In this document: in pieces, positions 25,644 to 34,793 of the stretch | How the letters are laid out: each line of letters opens with the position of its first letter | How positions within the stretch are numbered: position 1 is the first letter of the stretch | Assembly: GCF_002270485.1 (NCBI RefSeq) | Contig: NZ_NQOG01000003.1 | Span: 1 to 64,000 of the forward strand | Length of the DNA stretch: 64,000 bases | Source: Anaerostipes hominis (ex Lee et al. 2021) | GTDB lineage: Bacteria > Bacillota > Clostridia > Lachnospirales > Lachnospiraceae | Direction: 5' to 3' | Notes under the pieces: generated by a model | The model's input: the letters and a program-made list of their open reading frames with translations, nothing else | What the model was told of the DNA's origin: nothing | Databases searched by the model: none | Made by a program: the position numbers and the translations under genes

Positions 25644-28058
25644 TTACAGTGTCTGCTCTGTTCTTTCAATAATATCATCCTGTGTCTTTTTAGAAAGTAC
25701 ATTAAAGAATGCACTGTATCCGGCCACACGGACAATCAGATCTTTATGGTCTTCCGGATGTTCTTGCGCATCAAGCAAAGTTTCTTTTGACACAATATTA
25801 TACTGTACATGATATCCGTGCAGTCTGTTGAAAAATGTGCGGATAAGCATTTCCAGCTTCTGCTTGTTTTCCTCAGTAGAAAGCATTTGAGGCGTCATCT
25901 TTTGATTTAATAAAACACCTCCGGTAATCTTTTCAGTAGGAAGTTTAGAGACAGTCTTAAACACTGCTGTAGGACCATTCTTATCCGCATTATGTGCAGG
26001 GCTGCAGCCTTCGGCCAAAGGTTCAAATGCATTTCTTCCATCCGGTGTTGCTTTGGTTCCCATACCCTGGCCCACATTGGCACTGATGGAAGACGTACCG
26101 CCATAACGAATTCCCCCGATCGGCCCTCGCTGGTAACGGGTATTTGGATATTTCTTGATTTCATCTAAATAAGAATCATATGCTTCAATGACCAGCTGAT
26201 CTACATAGTCATTATCATTGCCGTACTTCGGTACGTCATTGACCAGCATCTCCTGGATCTTCTGATTCTCCGGAGACTGAAAATCATCAAGGATTGCATT
26301 CCAAAGCTGTTCTTTTGTGATCTTCTTTTCTTCGTAAACAAGCTGCTTAATGGCAGCCAGGGAATCTGCCATATTGGCAATTCCAACCTGAAGACCGGAA
26401 ATAAAATCATAAACAGCTCCGCCTTCTTTGATGGTCTTTCCTCTTCCGATACAGTCATCTGTAAGCGCAGAGCAAAGAATATCCGGTACATCTCTTTCTG
26501 AAGCTTTATCAATGACATTCTCTACGATAACACTGTAACGTGTCATTTCTCTCACCGTTTTGTCCCATGCTGCCAGCAGATCCTCGTAGGAGTCCATATC
26601 CTTAAAATAGCCATAGCCTTTTGTAAATCTCTTTCCACTTGTCAGATCCACGCCATTGTTCATAGCGCAAAGCAAAACTCTCGGGAAATTAATATAAGAC
26701 ATTCCAGTACAGCGGTATCCCCACTTGCCGGGAACTGCGGTCTCTACACATCCAATGGCGCTGTAGTTATAAGCGTCCTCTTCTTTGACACCCCAGTTGA
26801 TAAAAGAAGGTATAATAATCTCGTCATTGTTAAGTGCCGGCATTCCGAATCCCAGTTTCATAACTTCGATGCATTCGTCAAAAAACTGCTCGTTGATATT
26901 TTGATGATATCGTACCGTCAAATTGGGCTGGGTAAGCCTTGTCTGTGCAACAGACTTAAGTACTGCAAAACTTAATTCATTCACTGCATCTTTCTTATCC
27001 GGTGTCTGTCCGCCGATCGTAACATTCTGATACATAGGGGAACCGGCTGAACTTAAGGTATGCGCCTGGGATCTTATTTTGTTGATGGTCAGTGTCTTGA
27101 TCCACAGGCAGGTAAGGAGTTCTTCCGCCTCTTCCTCTGCCATCGTTCCGTCCTGAATATCTTTCCTATAATACGGATACATATACTGGTCAAACCTTCC
27201 GTAACTTAAGGAATGTCCGTTTGACTCGATCTGCAGGATCAGCTGGATAAACCAGACAGACTGTACGGCCTCTTTGAAAGAGGATGCCGGCTCATATGGA
27301 ACTCTGGAACAAATTCTGCACATCTCTTCCAACTCAGCTTTTCTCTTCGGATCCTTCTCTTTATCAGCTAATTCTTTTGCCAGCCTGCTGTAACGCAGTG
27401 CAAAATGATGAACCGCCTCAATCACAATCAAGACAGACTTGTAAAATTCATTTTTATCAACACTCTCCGGATCAGTGAAGTCAAGAGCATCTTTGAGAGC
27501 CTTTGTTCTTTCTTCATATCCTTTCAATCCCTCAGACAGAAGTCTGCCATAATTAACTGCCAGATGGGCATCTCCTGCATTTAGTTTTCCTTCCATACCG
27601 AAAACACCGGTCTCCATAAAAACACTGACTTCATCAGGAAGAAGCGCCTCACCTCTTGCACGGAGATTATTATTCTCCCAGAATGGAGCAATCTCACGGA
27701 GCTGTTGTTTTGTCTCCTCTGTTATATAGAAAACATCTCCATCTCTCTTTTCAAAGAGATCCAATTCGTTCAGGACGAATTCCATCGTATATTCCGGAAA
27801 AATCGGAGCATTTGTATTCTTGGTCGCCTGATTGCCGGCAATCAGAGATTTGTCTTCAATGTAAATCGTCATACCTTCCAAAATCTTCTTCAACATAAGT
27901 GCTCTTACCATAACACGCGGCTGATTCTGATTCTCTTTATAAGCCTGAGTCGCCAGTAATGCCCTCTCAGCATCAATGTAAGGTTTTTCATCCAAGACTT
28001 CTTCACGGAAAGTTCTCATTCTGTCTGTTAATGATCCAAAATGCGCTTTGTTTTCCAT
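25644..28058 (-). CDS. Glycyl radical enzyme, PFL/glycerol-dehydratase-like family
   Basis: An 804-residue glycyl radical enzyme. The thiyl cysteine is Cys437 in SAIGCVETAVPG with Glu439 two residues later, the pattern of dehydratase/lyase-type enzymes rather than the adjacent Cys-Cys of pyruvate formate-lyase. The radical glycine is Gly780 in RVAGYSAFF. With the transaldolase remnant next to it and the activase divergent, the locus resembles E. coli ybiW/pflD loci; YbiW has, as I recall, been reported as a 1,5-anhydroglucitol-6-phosphate lyase feeding F6P aldolase. Assignment to that reaction is inference. AAAGGAG ribosome binding site. Confidence 0.9.
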   Translation of the reverse strand: MENKAHFGSLTDRMRTFREEVLDEKPYIDAERALLATQAYKENQNQPRVMVRALMLKKILEGMTIYIEDKSLIAGNQATKNTNAPIFPEYTMEFVLNELDLFEKRDGDVFYITEETKQQLREIAPFWENNNLRARGEALLPDEVSVFMETGVFGMEGKLNAGDAHLAVNYGRLLSEGLKGYEERTKALKDALDFTDPESVDKNEFYKSVLIVIEAVHHFALRYSRLAKELADKEKDPKRKAELEEMCRICSRVPYEPASSFKEAVQSVWFIQLILQIESNGHSLSYGRFDQYMYPYYRKDIQDGTMAEEEAEELLTCLWIKTLTINKIRSQAHTLSSAGSPMYQNVTIGGQTPDKKDAVNELSFAVLKSVAQTRLTQPNLTVRYHQNINEQFFDECIEVMKLGFGMPALNNDEIIIPSFINWGVKEEDAYNYSAIGCVETAVPGKWGYRCTGMSYINFPRVLLCAMNNGVDLTSGKRFTKGYGYFKDMDSYEDLLAAWDKTVREMTRYSVIVENVIDKASERDVPDILCSALTDDCIGRGKTIKEGGAVYDFISGLQVGIANMADSLAAIKQLVYEEKKITKEQLWNAILDDFQSPENQKIQEMLVNDVPKYGNDNDYVDQLVIEAYDSYLDEIKKYPNTRYQRGPIGGIRYGGTSSISANVGQGMGTKATPDGRNAFEPLAEGCSPAHNADKNGPTAVFKTVSKLPTEKITGGVLLNQKMTPQMLSTEENKQKLEMLIRTFFNRLHGYHVQYNIVSKETLLDAQEHPEDHKDLIVRVAGYSAFFNVLSKKTQDDIIERTEQTL

Positions 28059-28112
28059 AAGCTTCTCCTTTTAATTTCACTCGTAATTATTATTTGTTTT
28101 ATTTGCAATTTA

Positions 28113-28141
28113 ACTCTAATTCTTTTCCGGCAAAAAGTCAA
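28113..28141 (-). promoter_or_regulatory. Candidate promoter of the glycyl radical enzyme gene
   Basis: Minus strand TTGACT (28141-28136), 17-bp spacer, TAGAGT (28118-28113). The -10 box is weak. Confidence 0.4.
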
Positions 28142-28168
28142 GATGATTTTAGTATAAAATCCTTTTAC

Positions 28169-28202
28169 ATTTCATTTGAAATTTTTCATTTTCAATTTGA
28201 AA
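28169..28202. promoter_or_regulatory. Two TTTCA/TGAAA palindromes between divergent glycyl-radical genes
   Basis: ATTTCATTTGAAAT (28169-28182) and TTTCAATTTGAAA (28190-28202) lie ~20 bp apart, two helical turns, in the divergent region. They are plausible operators for the DeoR-type regulator at 29333. The first matches the palindrome at 13700-13713. Confidence 0.4.
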
Positions 28203-28239
28203 CAAATATGATATGATCTTATCAGTAAAGGAGATTATC

Positions 28240-29154
28240 ATGAAAAAAGCAGATTATACAAAAACCGGTGTTATCTTTAATATTCAAAAGTTCAGCGTCA
28301 ATGACGGCCCCGGCATCCGTACGGTTGTGTTTTTTAAAGGATGTCCCATGCGCTGCCGCTGGTGCTCTAACCCTGAAAGCCAGTTGGCTAAAATGCAGGT
28401 ATTATGGGATCAAAAAAAATGCGCCAGATGTCATCACTGTATGGATATATGCCCTGCTCAGGCAATTTCTTTGAAGCATGATCATATCCATATAAATGCA
28501 GCCAAGTGTACCGGATGCAGGCAGTGTGTACTTGAGTGTCCGGGGAAAGCTTTAGAATTGGAAGGAGATATAAAAACCGTACAGGATGTCATGGATGTGG
28601 TCATGCAGGATAAAGTTTTTTATGAAGAAAGCAGCGGCGGTATTACACTGTCCGGAGGTGAATTTCTTTCTCAGCCCGACTTTGCCGAAGAATTGCTGCT
28701 TGCTTCTAAAGAAAAGGGACTGCATACCTGCTGCGAGACAACAGGATTTGCTGATCCGGAGATCTTTAACCGTGTTATAGAAAATCTTGATTATATACTG
28801 TTCGATATGAAACACTGGAATTCCGCAAAACATATAGAGGGTACCGGTGTTGGCAACGATCTTCCTGTTTCCAATATGAAGCGCGCCATTAAAATGGGAA
28901 AAGAAGTGCTGCCCAGAATACCTGTCATTCCAGGATTTAATAATTCCCCGGAAGATGCCGCCGGATTAGCAAACGCCTTGCAGGAAGCAGGGGCCAAAAA
29001 ATGTCAGCTCCTTCCTTTCCACCAATTTGGCGAAAACAAATACAGCTTATTGGATCAGACATATGATTACCAGAATGTACCGTCTATTCACAGGGAAGAT
29101 TTACAGGATTATCTTCAGATATTTATTAATTGCGGCATTGATGCGTTTTTTTAA
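28240..29154 (+). CDS. Glycyl radical enzyme activating enzyme (radical SAM)
   Basis: A 304-residue activase. The radical SAM CxxxCxxC motif is in FFKGCPMRCRWCSNPES (~30-46); a ferredoxin-like insert with two [4Fe-4S] clusters follows (CARCHHCMDICPA and CTGCRQCVLECPG, ~60-110), then GGITLSGGEFLSQ (~135). It installs the glycyl radical on the enzyme encoded divergently at 25644-28058. The start at 28240 is chosen for AAAGGAG seven bases upstream; no better start exists. Confidence 0.92.
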   Translation: MKKADYTKTGVIFNIQKFSVNDGPGIRTVVFFKGCPMRCRWCSNPESQLAKMQVLWDQKKCARCHHCMDICPAQAISLKHDHIHINAAKCTGCRQCVLECPGKALELEGDIKTVQDVMDVVMQDKVFYEESSGGITLSGGEFLSQPDFAEELLLASKEKGLHTCCETTGFADPEIFNRVIENLDYILFDMKHWNSAKHIEGTGVGNDLPVSNMKRAIKMGKEVLPRIPVIPGFNNSPEDAAGLANALQEAGAKKCQLLPFHQFGENKYSLLDQTYDYQNVPSIHREDLQDYLQIFINCGIDAFF

Positions 29155-29187
29155 ACATAAATTTCTTTCATTCGTAACTCTACTCTA

Positions 29188-29330
29188 TTGAAAAATAATT
29201 TTTTGTGGTATACTAAAAAGCAATATAAAATATCATACCTTATCGTGCGAAGCACGTCCACCCGAAGGGTATGAAACACGGGATGCCCTTTGGGTATAAA
29301 TTTTCAGTATACGATACGAACGGAGTCATC
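29188..29330 (+). promoter_or_regulatory. Promoter and structured leader of the DeoR-type gene
   Basis: TTGAAA (29188-29193), 15-bp spacer, extended -10 TGGTATACT (to 29214). The ~115-base leader contains TCATACC (29233-29239) pairing with GGTATGA (29268-29274) around an inner CGTGC-GAA-GCACG stem, then CCCTTTGGG further on. This is more structure than a plain leader needs. No known riboswitch class was recognised. Confidence 0.5.
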
Positions 29331-29332
29331 AT

Positions 29333-30079
29333 ATGAAAAACAGAACAAATAAGATATTGGAACTGCTTACCCAGAAGAACAAAATCGAAGTATCACTTCT
29401 TTCCGAAAAACTTGGTGTTTCACAGGTTACTGTCAGAAAAGACTTAGATGAACTGGAACGCAAAGGAATCATAAAACGTGAACACGGATTTGCGCTCTTA
29501 TGCAGCACAGATGATATTAATGGGAGAATCGCCTATCATTATGAGGCGAAACGGAAAATCGCAAAAAAGGCTGCTGAACTTGTCTGCGATGGCGATACGG
29601 TTATGATCGAAAGCGGAAGCTGCTGTGCTCTTTTAGCTGATGAACTGGCTTCGTCCAAAAGAGATCTGACAATTATTACTAACAGTGCTTTTATCGCAGA
29701 GCATATCCGTGGGAAATCAAATTTTCAGATTATTCTTCTGGGCGGCACCTATCAGCAGGATTCCCAAGTCATGGTAGGTCCGATGATCCGTCCCTGCGTA
29801 GAAAACTTTCTTGTAGATCTGTTTTTTATCGGAACAGACGGATATGCCCCCAATGTGGGCTTTACAAATCGGGATCAGATGCGTGCACAAGCTGTGCGAG
29901 ATATGGCCGTACAGGCAGGAGAAGTTATCGTGTTAACAGAAAGTGATAAGTTTTCCAAACACGGAATCGTTCCCCTAAATCTAAAGGAACAGGTCAAAAC
30001 AGTTATTACCGATGATCAAATTTCTGAAGCTTCCAAGTCAGAACTGGAAAGCAAAGGAATCAAAGTCAGGATCTCATGA
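29333..30079 (+). CDS. DeoR/GlpR family transcriptional regulator
   Basis: A 248-residue repressor with N-terminal HTH (~5-58, IEVSLLSEKLGVSQVTVRKDLDELERKG) and a DeoRC ligand-binding domain with the phosphate-site-like IESGSCCALLADEL (~98-111) and FIGTDGYAPNVGFT (~163-176). It follows the glycyl-radical activase by ~180 bases and probably senses a sugar phosphate of that pathway. Followed by two large inverted repeats. Confidence 0.88.
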   Translation: MKNRTNKILELLTQKNKIEVSLLSEKLGVSQVTVRKDLDELERKGIIKREHGFALLCSTDDINGRIAYHYEAKRKIAKKAAELVCDGDTVMIESGSCCALLADELASSKRDLTIITNSAFIAEHIRGKSNFQIILLGGTYQQDSQVMVGPMIRPCVENFLVDLFFIGTDGYAPNVGFTNRDQMRAQAVRDMAVQAGEVIVLTESDKFSKHGIVPLNLKEQVKTVITDDQISEASKSELESKGIKVRIS

Positions 30080-30139
30080 GTTTTTTATCACTATTTCCGT
30101 CACGCTTTGAAATGCGTTCCTCCAATAGTGATAAAAAAC
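30080..30139. terminator. 16-bp inverted repeat after the DeoR-type gene
   Basis: GTTTTTTATCACTATT (30080-30095) and AATAGTGATAAAAAAC (30124-30139) are a perfect 16-bp inverted repeat with a 28-base loop, starting at the last base of the TGA stop codon region. Without a clear 3' T-run it is a terminator-like or processing structure. Confidence 0.5.
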
Positions 30140-30194
30140 TATCGTTGTATCATTTCTTTGGTTATAGAGATACATAGTAGTAAAAACCCAAATA

Positions 30195-30246
30195 AACAGA
30201 ATGAAAAATATCCTTGTCTTTTGATATTTTCCATTCTGTTTTTCTT
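30195..30246. terminator. Bidirectional terminator between convergent genes
   Basis: Arms 30195-30212 and 30223-30240 match 17 of 18 bases, followed on the plus strand by TTTCTTACTT and on the minus strand by a T-rich tract. It separates the DeoR gene (+) from the MFS gene (-), whose stop is at 30258. Confidence 0.75.
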
Positions 30247-30257
30247 ACTTATTAAAT

Positions 30258-31694
30258 TTATTCATCATCTTTTCTTGAACGGCTGTAGATCATCTTCTTC
30301 GTCACAATGAAGATCACCAAAGCAGCAAGCACGATAACACCGCCTACAAGGAACACATTTGCATATGTGGAGGCAGCGCCGGCCTCAACCCCTGTAATAC
30401 TTCCGCCTGACATAGCGCCTTTTGACATGAGCTGTCCGAAAACCGCCACACCGACAGACCCTGTGATCGCCTGGACAAGGTCGTTGATCCCCAGCACACG
30501 TCCTGACTCTTCCGGTGATACCGTAAGTGTCGCGGTATCTACGATCGGTGAGTAGAAGAAAGATGTTCCGAAATAATAGATACACGGTGCTGCCGCCAGA
30601 GCTGCAACCTTACCGTATGGAATCGCAAATGCAATGGCGATCAGACCGAGTCCCATAGCAGAGAGAGCCATGATGATTCCCGCGGAACGTCCGATCTTTT
30701 TGATGACCGGTCCGCACACGAATCCAAGCACTGCTGCAAGGAGGATGGACCAGACGAGCAGGTTGGAAACCTGAGCAGAATCAATGCCGAATACTTCAAG
30801 TCCGATGGCATTCACACCGGCATTCAGTGTATAGCTGAAAAAGTAACCTACGAAGATGACAACCATCGTCGCCACAAATGCCGGATTTTTCAAAAAGGCA
30901 GGAGTGATGATCGGGTCTTGGGCTTTATTGATGTACACAATGAACGCTACCAGAGTCACAACTGTTGCGGCAGTCCAGAGCATATTCATATCTGTAAAGA
31001 ACATTGTGACGGCCCCTGCGAAAGCTCCGATCAGAGTAAAGCCCCAGCCGTCGATCTTAGCGCCTTTTGCGTGTTCATCCGGAAGGTTCTTTGAAAGTGC
31101 CGGAAGAAATACTATGGAGATCATCGGAATCGCAAACATCCATCTCCAGTCTATTTTTGTCACATATCCGGCCGCAACTACACCAAGGGCCGCTGAGAAT
31201 CTGAATACCGCTACAAAAATACCATAGTAGACGACGCGTTCTTTCTGAGAAATATATTTGGACACAAGGACTAAGAACACAGAGCCTGCCACCTGTCCTC
31301 CTATGGACTGTAGCATACGCGCGGCTACAACCGCCCAGATACTCACAGGTCCTAATAAAAATCCAATGGCAGAGCCGGCGGCAAACACAATCGTCCCTAA
31401 AAGTGTCATTTTTTTCAGAGACACAAAGTCACCCAGAGATCCATAGATTACACAGACGATACCGAGTGCGATTCCCGGAAGAGATGTAATGAGAGATGCC
31501 AGTTCCGGTGTTCCCAGCTGCTGTCCGATATTTACAAAGATCATTCCGAATGCCTGCTGTTCAAGAATGCCGAAAATAAAGATGATCAGCACCAGCGGAA
31601 TCGCTCGTTTTGCCATTCGGTTCATTTTTTCAAATTCCGGGGTTCCTTCTGCCGGTACCGGAATACCTGTTGTTTTCAAATTCGTATTAGACAT
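30258..31694 (-). CDS. MFS transporter, DHA2-like
   Basis: A 478-residue major facilitator protein with about 12-14 hydrophobic segments. It opens with a ~30-residue cytoplasmic tail and carries the inter-helix GSLGDFVSLKKM-type motif A (~87). Last gene of the long nucleoside operon, 42 bases downstream of the second nucleoside hydrolase. It may export a base or analogue, or import the substrate alongside the ECF transporter. Substrate unknown. Confidence 0.82.
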   Translation of the reverse strand: MSNTNLKTTGIPVPAEGTPEFEKMNRMAKRAIPLVLIIFIFGILEQQAFGMIFVNIGQQLGTPELASLITSLPGIALGIVCVIYGSLGDFVSLKKMTLLGTIVFAAGSAIGFLLGPVSIWAVVAARMLQSIGGQVAGSVFLVLVSKYISQKERVVYYGIFVAVFRFSAALGVVAAGYVTKIDWRWMFAIPMISIVFLPALSKNLPDEHAKGAKIDGWGFTLIGAFAGAVTMFFTDMNMLWTAATVVTLVAFIVYINKAQDPIITPAFLKNPAFVATMVVIFVGYFFSYTLNAGVNAIGLEVFGIDSAQVSNLLVWSILLAAVLGFVCGPVIKKIGRSAGIIMALSAMGLGLIAIAFAIPYGKVAALAAAPCIYYFGTSFFYSPIVDTATLTVSPEESGRVLGINDLVQAITGSVGVAVFGQLMSKGAMSGGSITGVEAGAASTYANVFLVGGVIVLAALVIFIVTKKMIYSRSRKDDE

Positions 31695-31736
31695 TTTTCA
31701 TACCATACCTTTCAACTGTCTTTTTCATATTGTTTC

Positions 31737-32660
31737 TTAACATTTGATATTTGCAGCCCGCTCCACATAGCGTCTGCGGAAACACTCCACATCGACGTCA
31801 ACGCACACAGCCGCATTTTTTGTCTCACTCAATGTACCGTCATAGTCCACGACAGTAGCGCCGATCGTAAGTGGACTGGAGATCTCTACATCAACAAACG
31901 CTTCTTTTGTCTCAAAAAGCTCCGGCTCCATGAGATACATGGCTGCGGAAGGATCGTACATCTTGACTCCCTCTTCCACATGTCCGCCGTCATAGGAACG
32001 AAACAGAGAGCTGATCATGGTTCCTGCCTCCCCGCTCTTTTCAAGCTCCTCGAGATCTTCCGCGGTCAGCCTTGCTTTTCTTCCGATATCCAGGCCTACC
32101 ATTGTGATCGGAATCCCGGAGCGGAATACGATCTTTGCCGCCTCCGGATCAATGGTCACATTAAACTCTCCATAGATTCCAATGTTTCCTCTCTCGGTGG
32201 AACCTCCCATCATAATAATTTCCTCAATTTTTTCTTTCACTTCCGGAAATGTCTGAATCAGCAGCGCAATGTTTGTCAGCGGCCCAAGAGTAAGGATTGT
32301 CACCTTCTCCCCGGCTTCTTTCAGTATGCGGTATTCACTCAGAACTGCATTCTCTTCTAATAAAAGTTCTTTCTTAGGTTCAGGGAATTCAAATCCGCCC
32401 ATTCCTGATTGTCCATGGGCATTCGTTGCAAAACGGTTATCCCTCAAAAGCGGAGCCGCCGCACCTTTTGCCACTGGAACATCTTTTTTAAGGAATGTAA
32501 GAAGTTTTAAAGCATTATTTGTCGTATGCTCGATGCCGACATTTCCTGATACACTGGCGATGAGTCTTACATCCACAGACGGCTCGGACAGCATGACAGC
32601 AATCGCTGCCGCATCATCAATCCCGGGGTCTGTGTCAATGATTACTATTCTCGGTTTCAT
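31737..32660 (-). CDS. Nucleoside hydrolase (inosine-uridine preferring type), paralogue 1
   Basis: A 307-residue nucleoside hydrolase. The calcium-binding N-terminal motif is IDTDPGIDDAAA (~8-19), with the second acidic motif in YGEFNVTIDPEAA (~163-175) and a catalytic-region His/Asp near YDGGHVEEGVKMYDPSA (~223-240). It hydrolyses the N-glycosidic bond of ribonucleosides to base plus ribose. It lies between the ribokinase gene (18-base gap) and the MFS gene. Base specificity is not readable. Confidence 0.9.
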   Translation of the reverse strand: MKPRIVIIDTDPGIDDAAAIAVMLSEPSVDVRLIASVSGNVGIEHTTNNALKLLTFLKKDVPVAKGAAAPLLRDNRFATNAHGQSGMGGFEFPEPKKELLLEENAVLSEYRILKEAGEKVTILTLGPLTNIALLIQTFPEVKEKIEEIIMMGGSTERGNIGIYGEFNVTIDPEAAKIVFRSGIPITMVGLDIGRKARLTAEDLEELEKSGEAGTMISSLFRSYDGGHVEEGVKMYDPSAAMYLMEPELFETKEAFVDVEISSPLTIGATVVDYDGTLSETKNAAVCVDVDVECFRRRYVERAANIKC

Positions 32661-32678
32661 GGTTTCCTCCTAATATGT

Positions 32679-33578
32679 TTATTCTTCCGCAAACCTCTCT
32701 GCCTCATCCCTTTTTGGGATCGACGGAGCCGCACCTTTTACAGCCACTGCCATTGCAGACGCTTTTGCGGCCATATCAAGTGATTCTTTCACTGATTTCC
32801 CCTGTAATATGCAGGACATGAAATAACCCGTAAATGTATCTCCTGCCGCTGTGGTATCTACTGCCTTCACTTTATAGGCTTTCTGCACTGCCGTCCCCTC
32901 GGTTCCGGCATACACAGAGCCTTTCTCTCCCAGTGTCAGAATGATCTCCGCGTGCGGGAATTGTTTTCTCAGCCGCTTCAATAATATTTCTTTGCCGGCA
33001 TCCCGTGCAGCCCGGACAAGGATCCTCGCCTCTACTTCATTCAGTATAAAACAGTCGATATGGTCCAAGTTTATCTCGAATATTTTTTCATTCATCGGAG
33101 ATGGGTTCAGGACGATCTGCATTCCTCTTTCTCTCGCTTTTTCTACAATATATGGAATCTCACTGATCTCATTTTGGAGGACCAGACAGTCGCCTTCATC
33201 AAAATTTTTCAGTACCTGATCCGCCGTCTCTCTTGTCACCGCCTGATTTGCACCGCCGTACAATATGATGCAGTTATCTCCGTTTTTGTCCTTCTGAATG
33301 ACCGCATTTCCTGTCCGGACATCCTCGCTTACCTTTAAATATCTGGTATCAACACCGGCGTCGCAGAGGAGTTCTCCCAAGAATTTTCCGTCCGTGCCGA
33401 TCACTCCGGCATGGTAAACGTCTCCTCCGGCTCTTGAAAGAGCAATGGACTGATTCAGTCCTTTTCCTCCAGGAAAAACTTCCAGTGATTCTGAAGAAAG
33501 AGTCTCTCCCTTCTCTGCAAAATGGTTCACACTATATACATAATCAATATTCAAAGAACCAAAATTAAGTATTTTCAT
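32679..33578 (-). CDS. Ribokinase-like PfkB carbohydrate kinase
   Basis: A 299-residue PfkB kinase beginning MKILNFGSLNIDYVYSV, with the substrate loop GGKGLNQSIALSRAG (~38-52) typical of ribokinase and the C-terminal catalytic motif DTTAAGDTFTGYF (Asp ~246). It likely phosphorylates the ribose released by the adjacent nucleoside hydrolase. The start at 33578 is preferred over one at 33593 for its GAGGG spacing and because relatives start MKIL. It overlaps the alcohol dehydrogenase stop region only slightly. Confidence 0.87.
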   Translation of the reverse strand: MKILNFGSLNIDYVYSVNHFAEKGETLSSESLEVFPGGKGLNQSIALSRAGGDVYHAGVIGTDGKFLGELLCDAGVDTRYLKVSEDVRTGNAVIQKDKNGDNCIILYGGANQAVTRETADQVLKNFDEGDCLVLQNEISEIPYIVEKARERGMQIVLNPSPMNEKIFEINLDHIDCFILNEVEARILVRAARDAGKEILLKRLRKQFPHAEIILTLGEKGSVYAGTEGTAVQKAYKVKAVDTTAAGDTFTGYFMSCILQGKSVKESLDMAAKASAMAVAVKGAAPSIPKRDEAERFAEE

Positions 33579-33585
33579 AATTCCC

Positions 33586-34791
33586 TCACTCACTCGTTGT
33601 TCTTCGGGATTTTAATGCCGTCTCATAAATTTTTCGGCAGTCATCCCGGTTCAGTCTTTTTATGCCTCCAATGCTGTCATCTTCCCCGCGGAAAGCAATC
33701 CGGTCAAGCATCTGTTCCACCCCGTCTGTCGGAACCTGAAACTCCTCAAACGACACCGGCATTCCCATTGTGCGGAAAAATTCTTCTGTTTTTAAGATTC
33801 CTTCGTATGCGGCCTCCAGCGTATTCTTCCTATTCCATTTCACACCGAATACTTCTCCGGCGTAGCGGGCAAACCGTTCCGGTGCTTCTCTATATACATA
33901 TCTCATCCAGGAACCCATGATAATAGAAAGTGTGGCTCCATGGGGAGTGTCATACAGAGCACTCAGTTCATTTCCGATCTCGTGGACTGCCCAATCCTGT
34001 ACCCGTCCGACCCCCACCGTATCATTATGTGCGATCGTACTGATCCACATGATCTCTGCCCGGTAAGAGTAATTGTCCGGCTCCGCAAGAACCTTCGGTC
34101 CAATCTCGGCCAATGTTTTGAGAATTCCTTCTGCCATTCTGTCAATCACTCCGACCTCTCCATCCGGCGTAAAATATCTCTCGCACACGTGGGAGAACAT
34201 ATCCGTCACCCCGCATGCAGTCAGAAATTTCGGGAGTGAATAAGTTAGCTCCGGATTCATAAATGCAATGGCCGGACGAATGACCGGATGACTTGCCAGA
34301 AGTTTCATGCCAAGCTCCGTATTGTTGATGACACTTACTTCGCTGGATTCACTTCCCGCCGCTGGATAGGTGAGGATCACACCTGTCGGAAGAGATTTCC
34401 CGGGAACTTCGGTTCCCGTAAAAAAATCCCACACATCTGTGTCCGCCACGGCTCCAAGCCCGATTGCTTTCGCAGAATCGATGACACTGCCTCCGCCGAC
34501 GGCAAGGATCATATCCACCTTCTCTTTTCTGGCGAGATGAATACCTTCTCTTACAAGAGACAGTCTGGGATTCGGCACCACACCGCCCAGTTCCAGGATT
34601 CGAATCCCGTGAAGCCGCAGCTGTTCTTTGACACTGCCGAGGAGTCCGCTGTCACTTAATCTTTTCCTGCTGCCGTAATGAATCAGGACTTTTCTGATCC
34701 CCATCTGTTTTAATTCTTTTCCTATCCGGTTATGTGCATCTCTTCCAAATACAAACCGGGTTCCAATCCCTATGCTGAAATCCTGAAGCAT
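33586..34791 (-). CDS. Iron-containing alcohol dehydrogenase (BDH/YqhD-like)
   Basis: A 401-residue group III alcohol dehydrogenase. NAD(P) loop AVGGGSVIDSAKAIG (~96-110), TYPAAGSESSEVSVI (~140-154), and metal ligands in CGVTDMFSHVCERYF (~193-207) and STIAHNDTVGVGR (~260). It may reduce an aldehyde generated in the operon's pathway. It follows the HAD gene by two bases and precedes the ribokinase. Complete, unlike the remnant at 13885-14622. Confidence 0.87.
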   Translation of the reverse strand: MLQDFSIGIGTRFVFGRDAHNRIGKELKQMGIRKVLIHYGSRKRLSDSGLLGSVKEQLRLHGIRILELGGVVPNPRLSLVREGIHLARKEKVDMILAVGGGSVIDSAKAIGLGAVADTDVWDFFTGTEVPGKSLPTGVILTYPAAGSESSEVSVINNTELGMKLLASHPVIRPAIAFMNPELTYSLPKFLTACGVTDMFSHVCERYFTPDGEVGVIDRMAEGILKTLAEIGPKVLAEPDNYSYRAEIMWISTIAHNDTVGVGRVQDWAVHEIGNELSALYDTPHGATLSIIMGSWMRYVYREAPERFARYAGEVFGVKWNRKNTLEAAYEGILKTEEFFRTMGMPVSFEEFQVPTDGVEQMLDRIAFRGEDDSIGGIKRLNRDDCRKIYETALKSRRTTSE

Positions 34792-34793
34792 GG

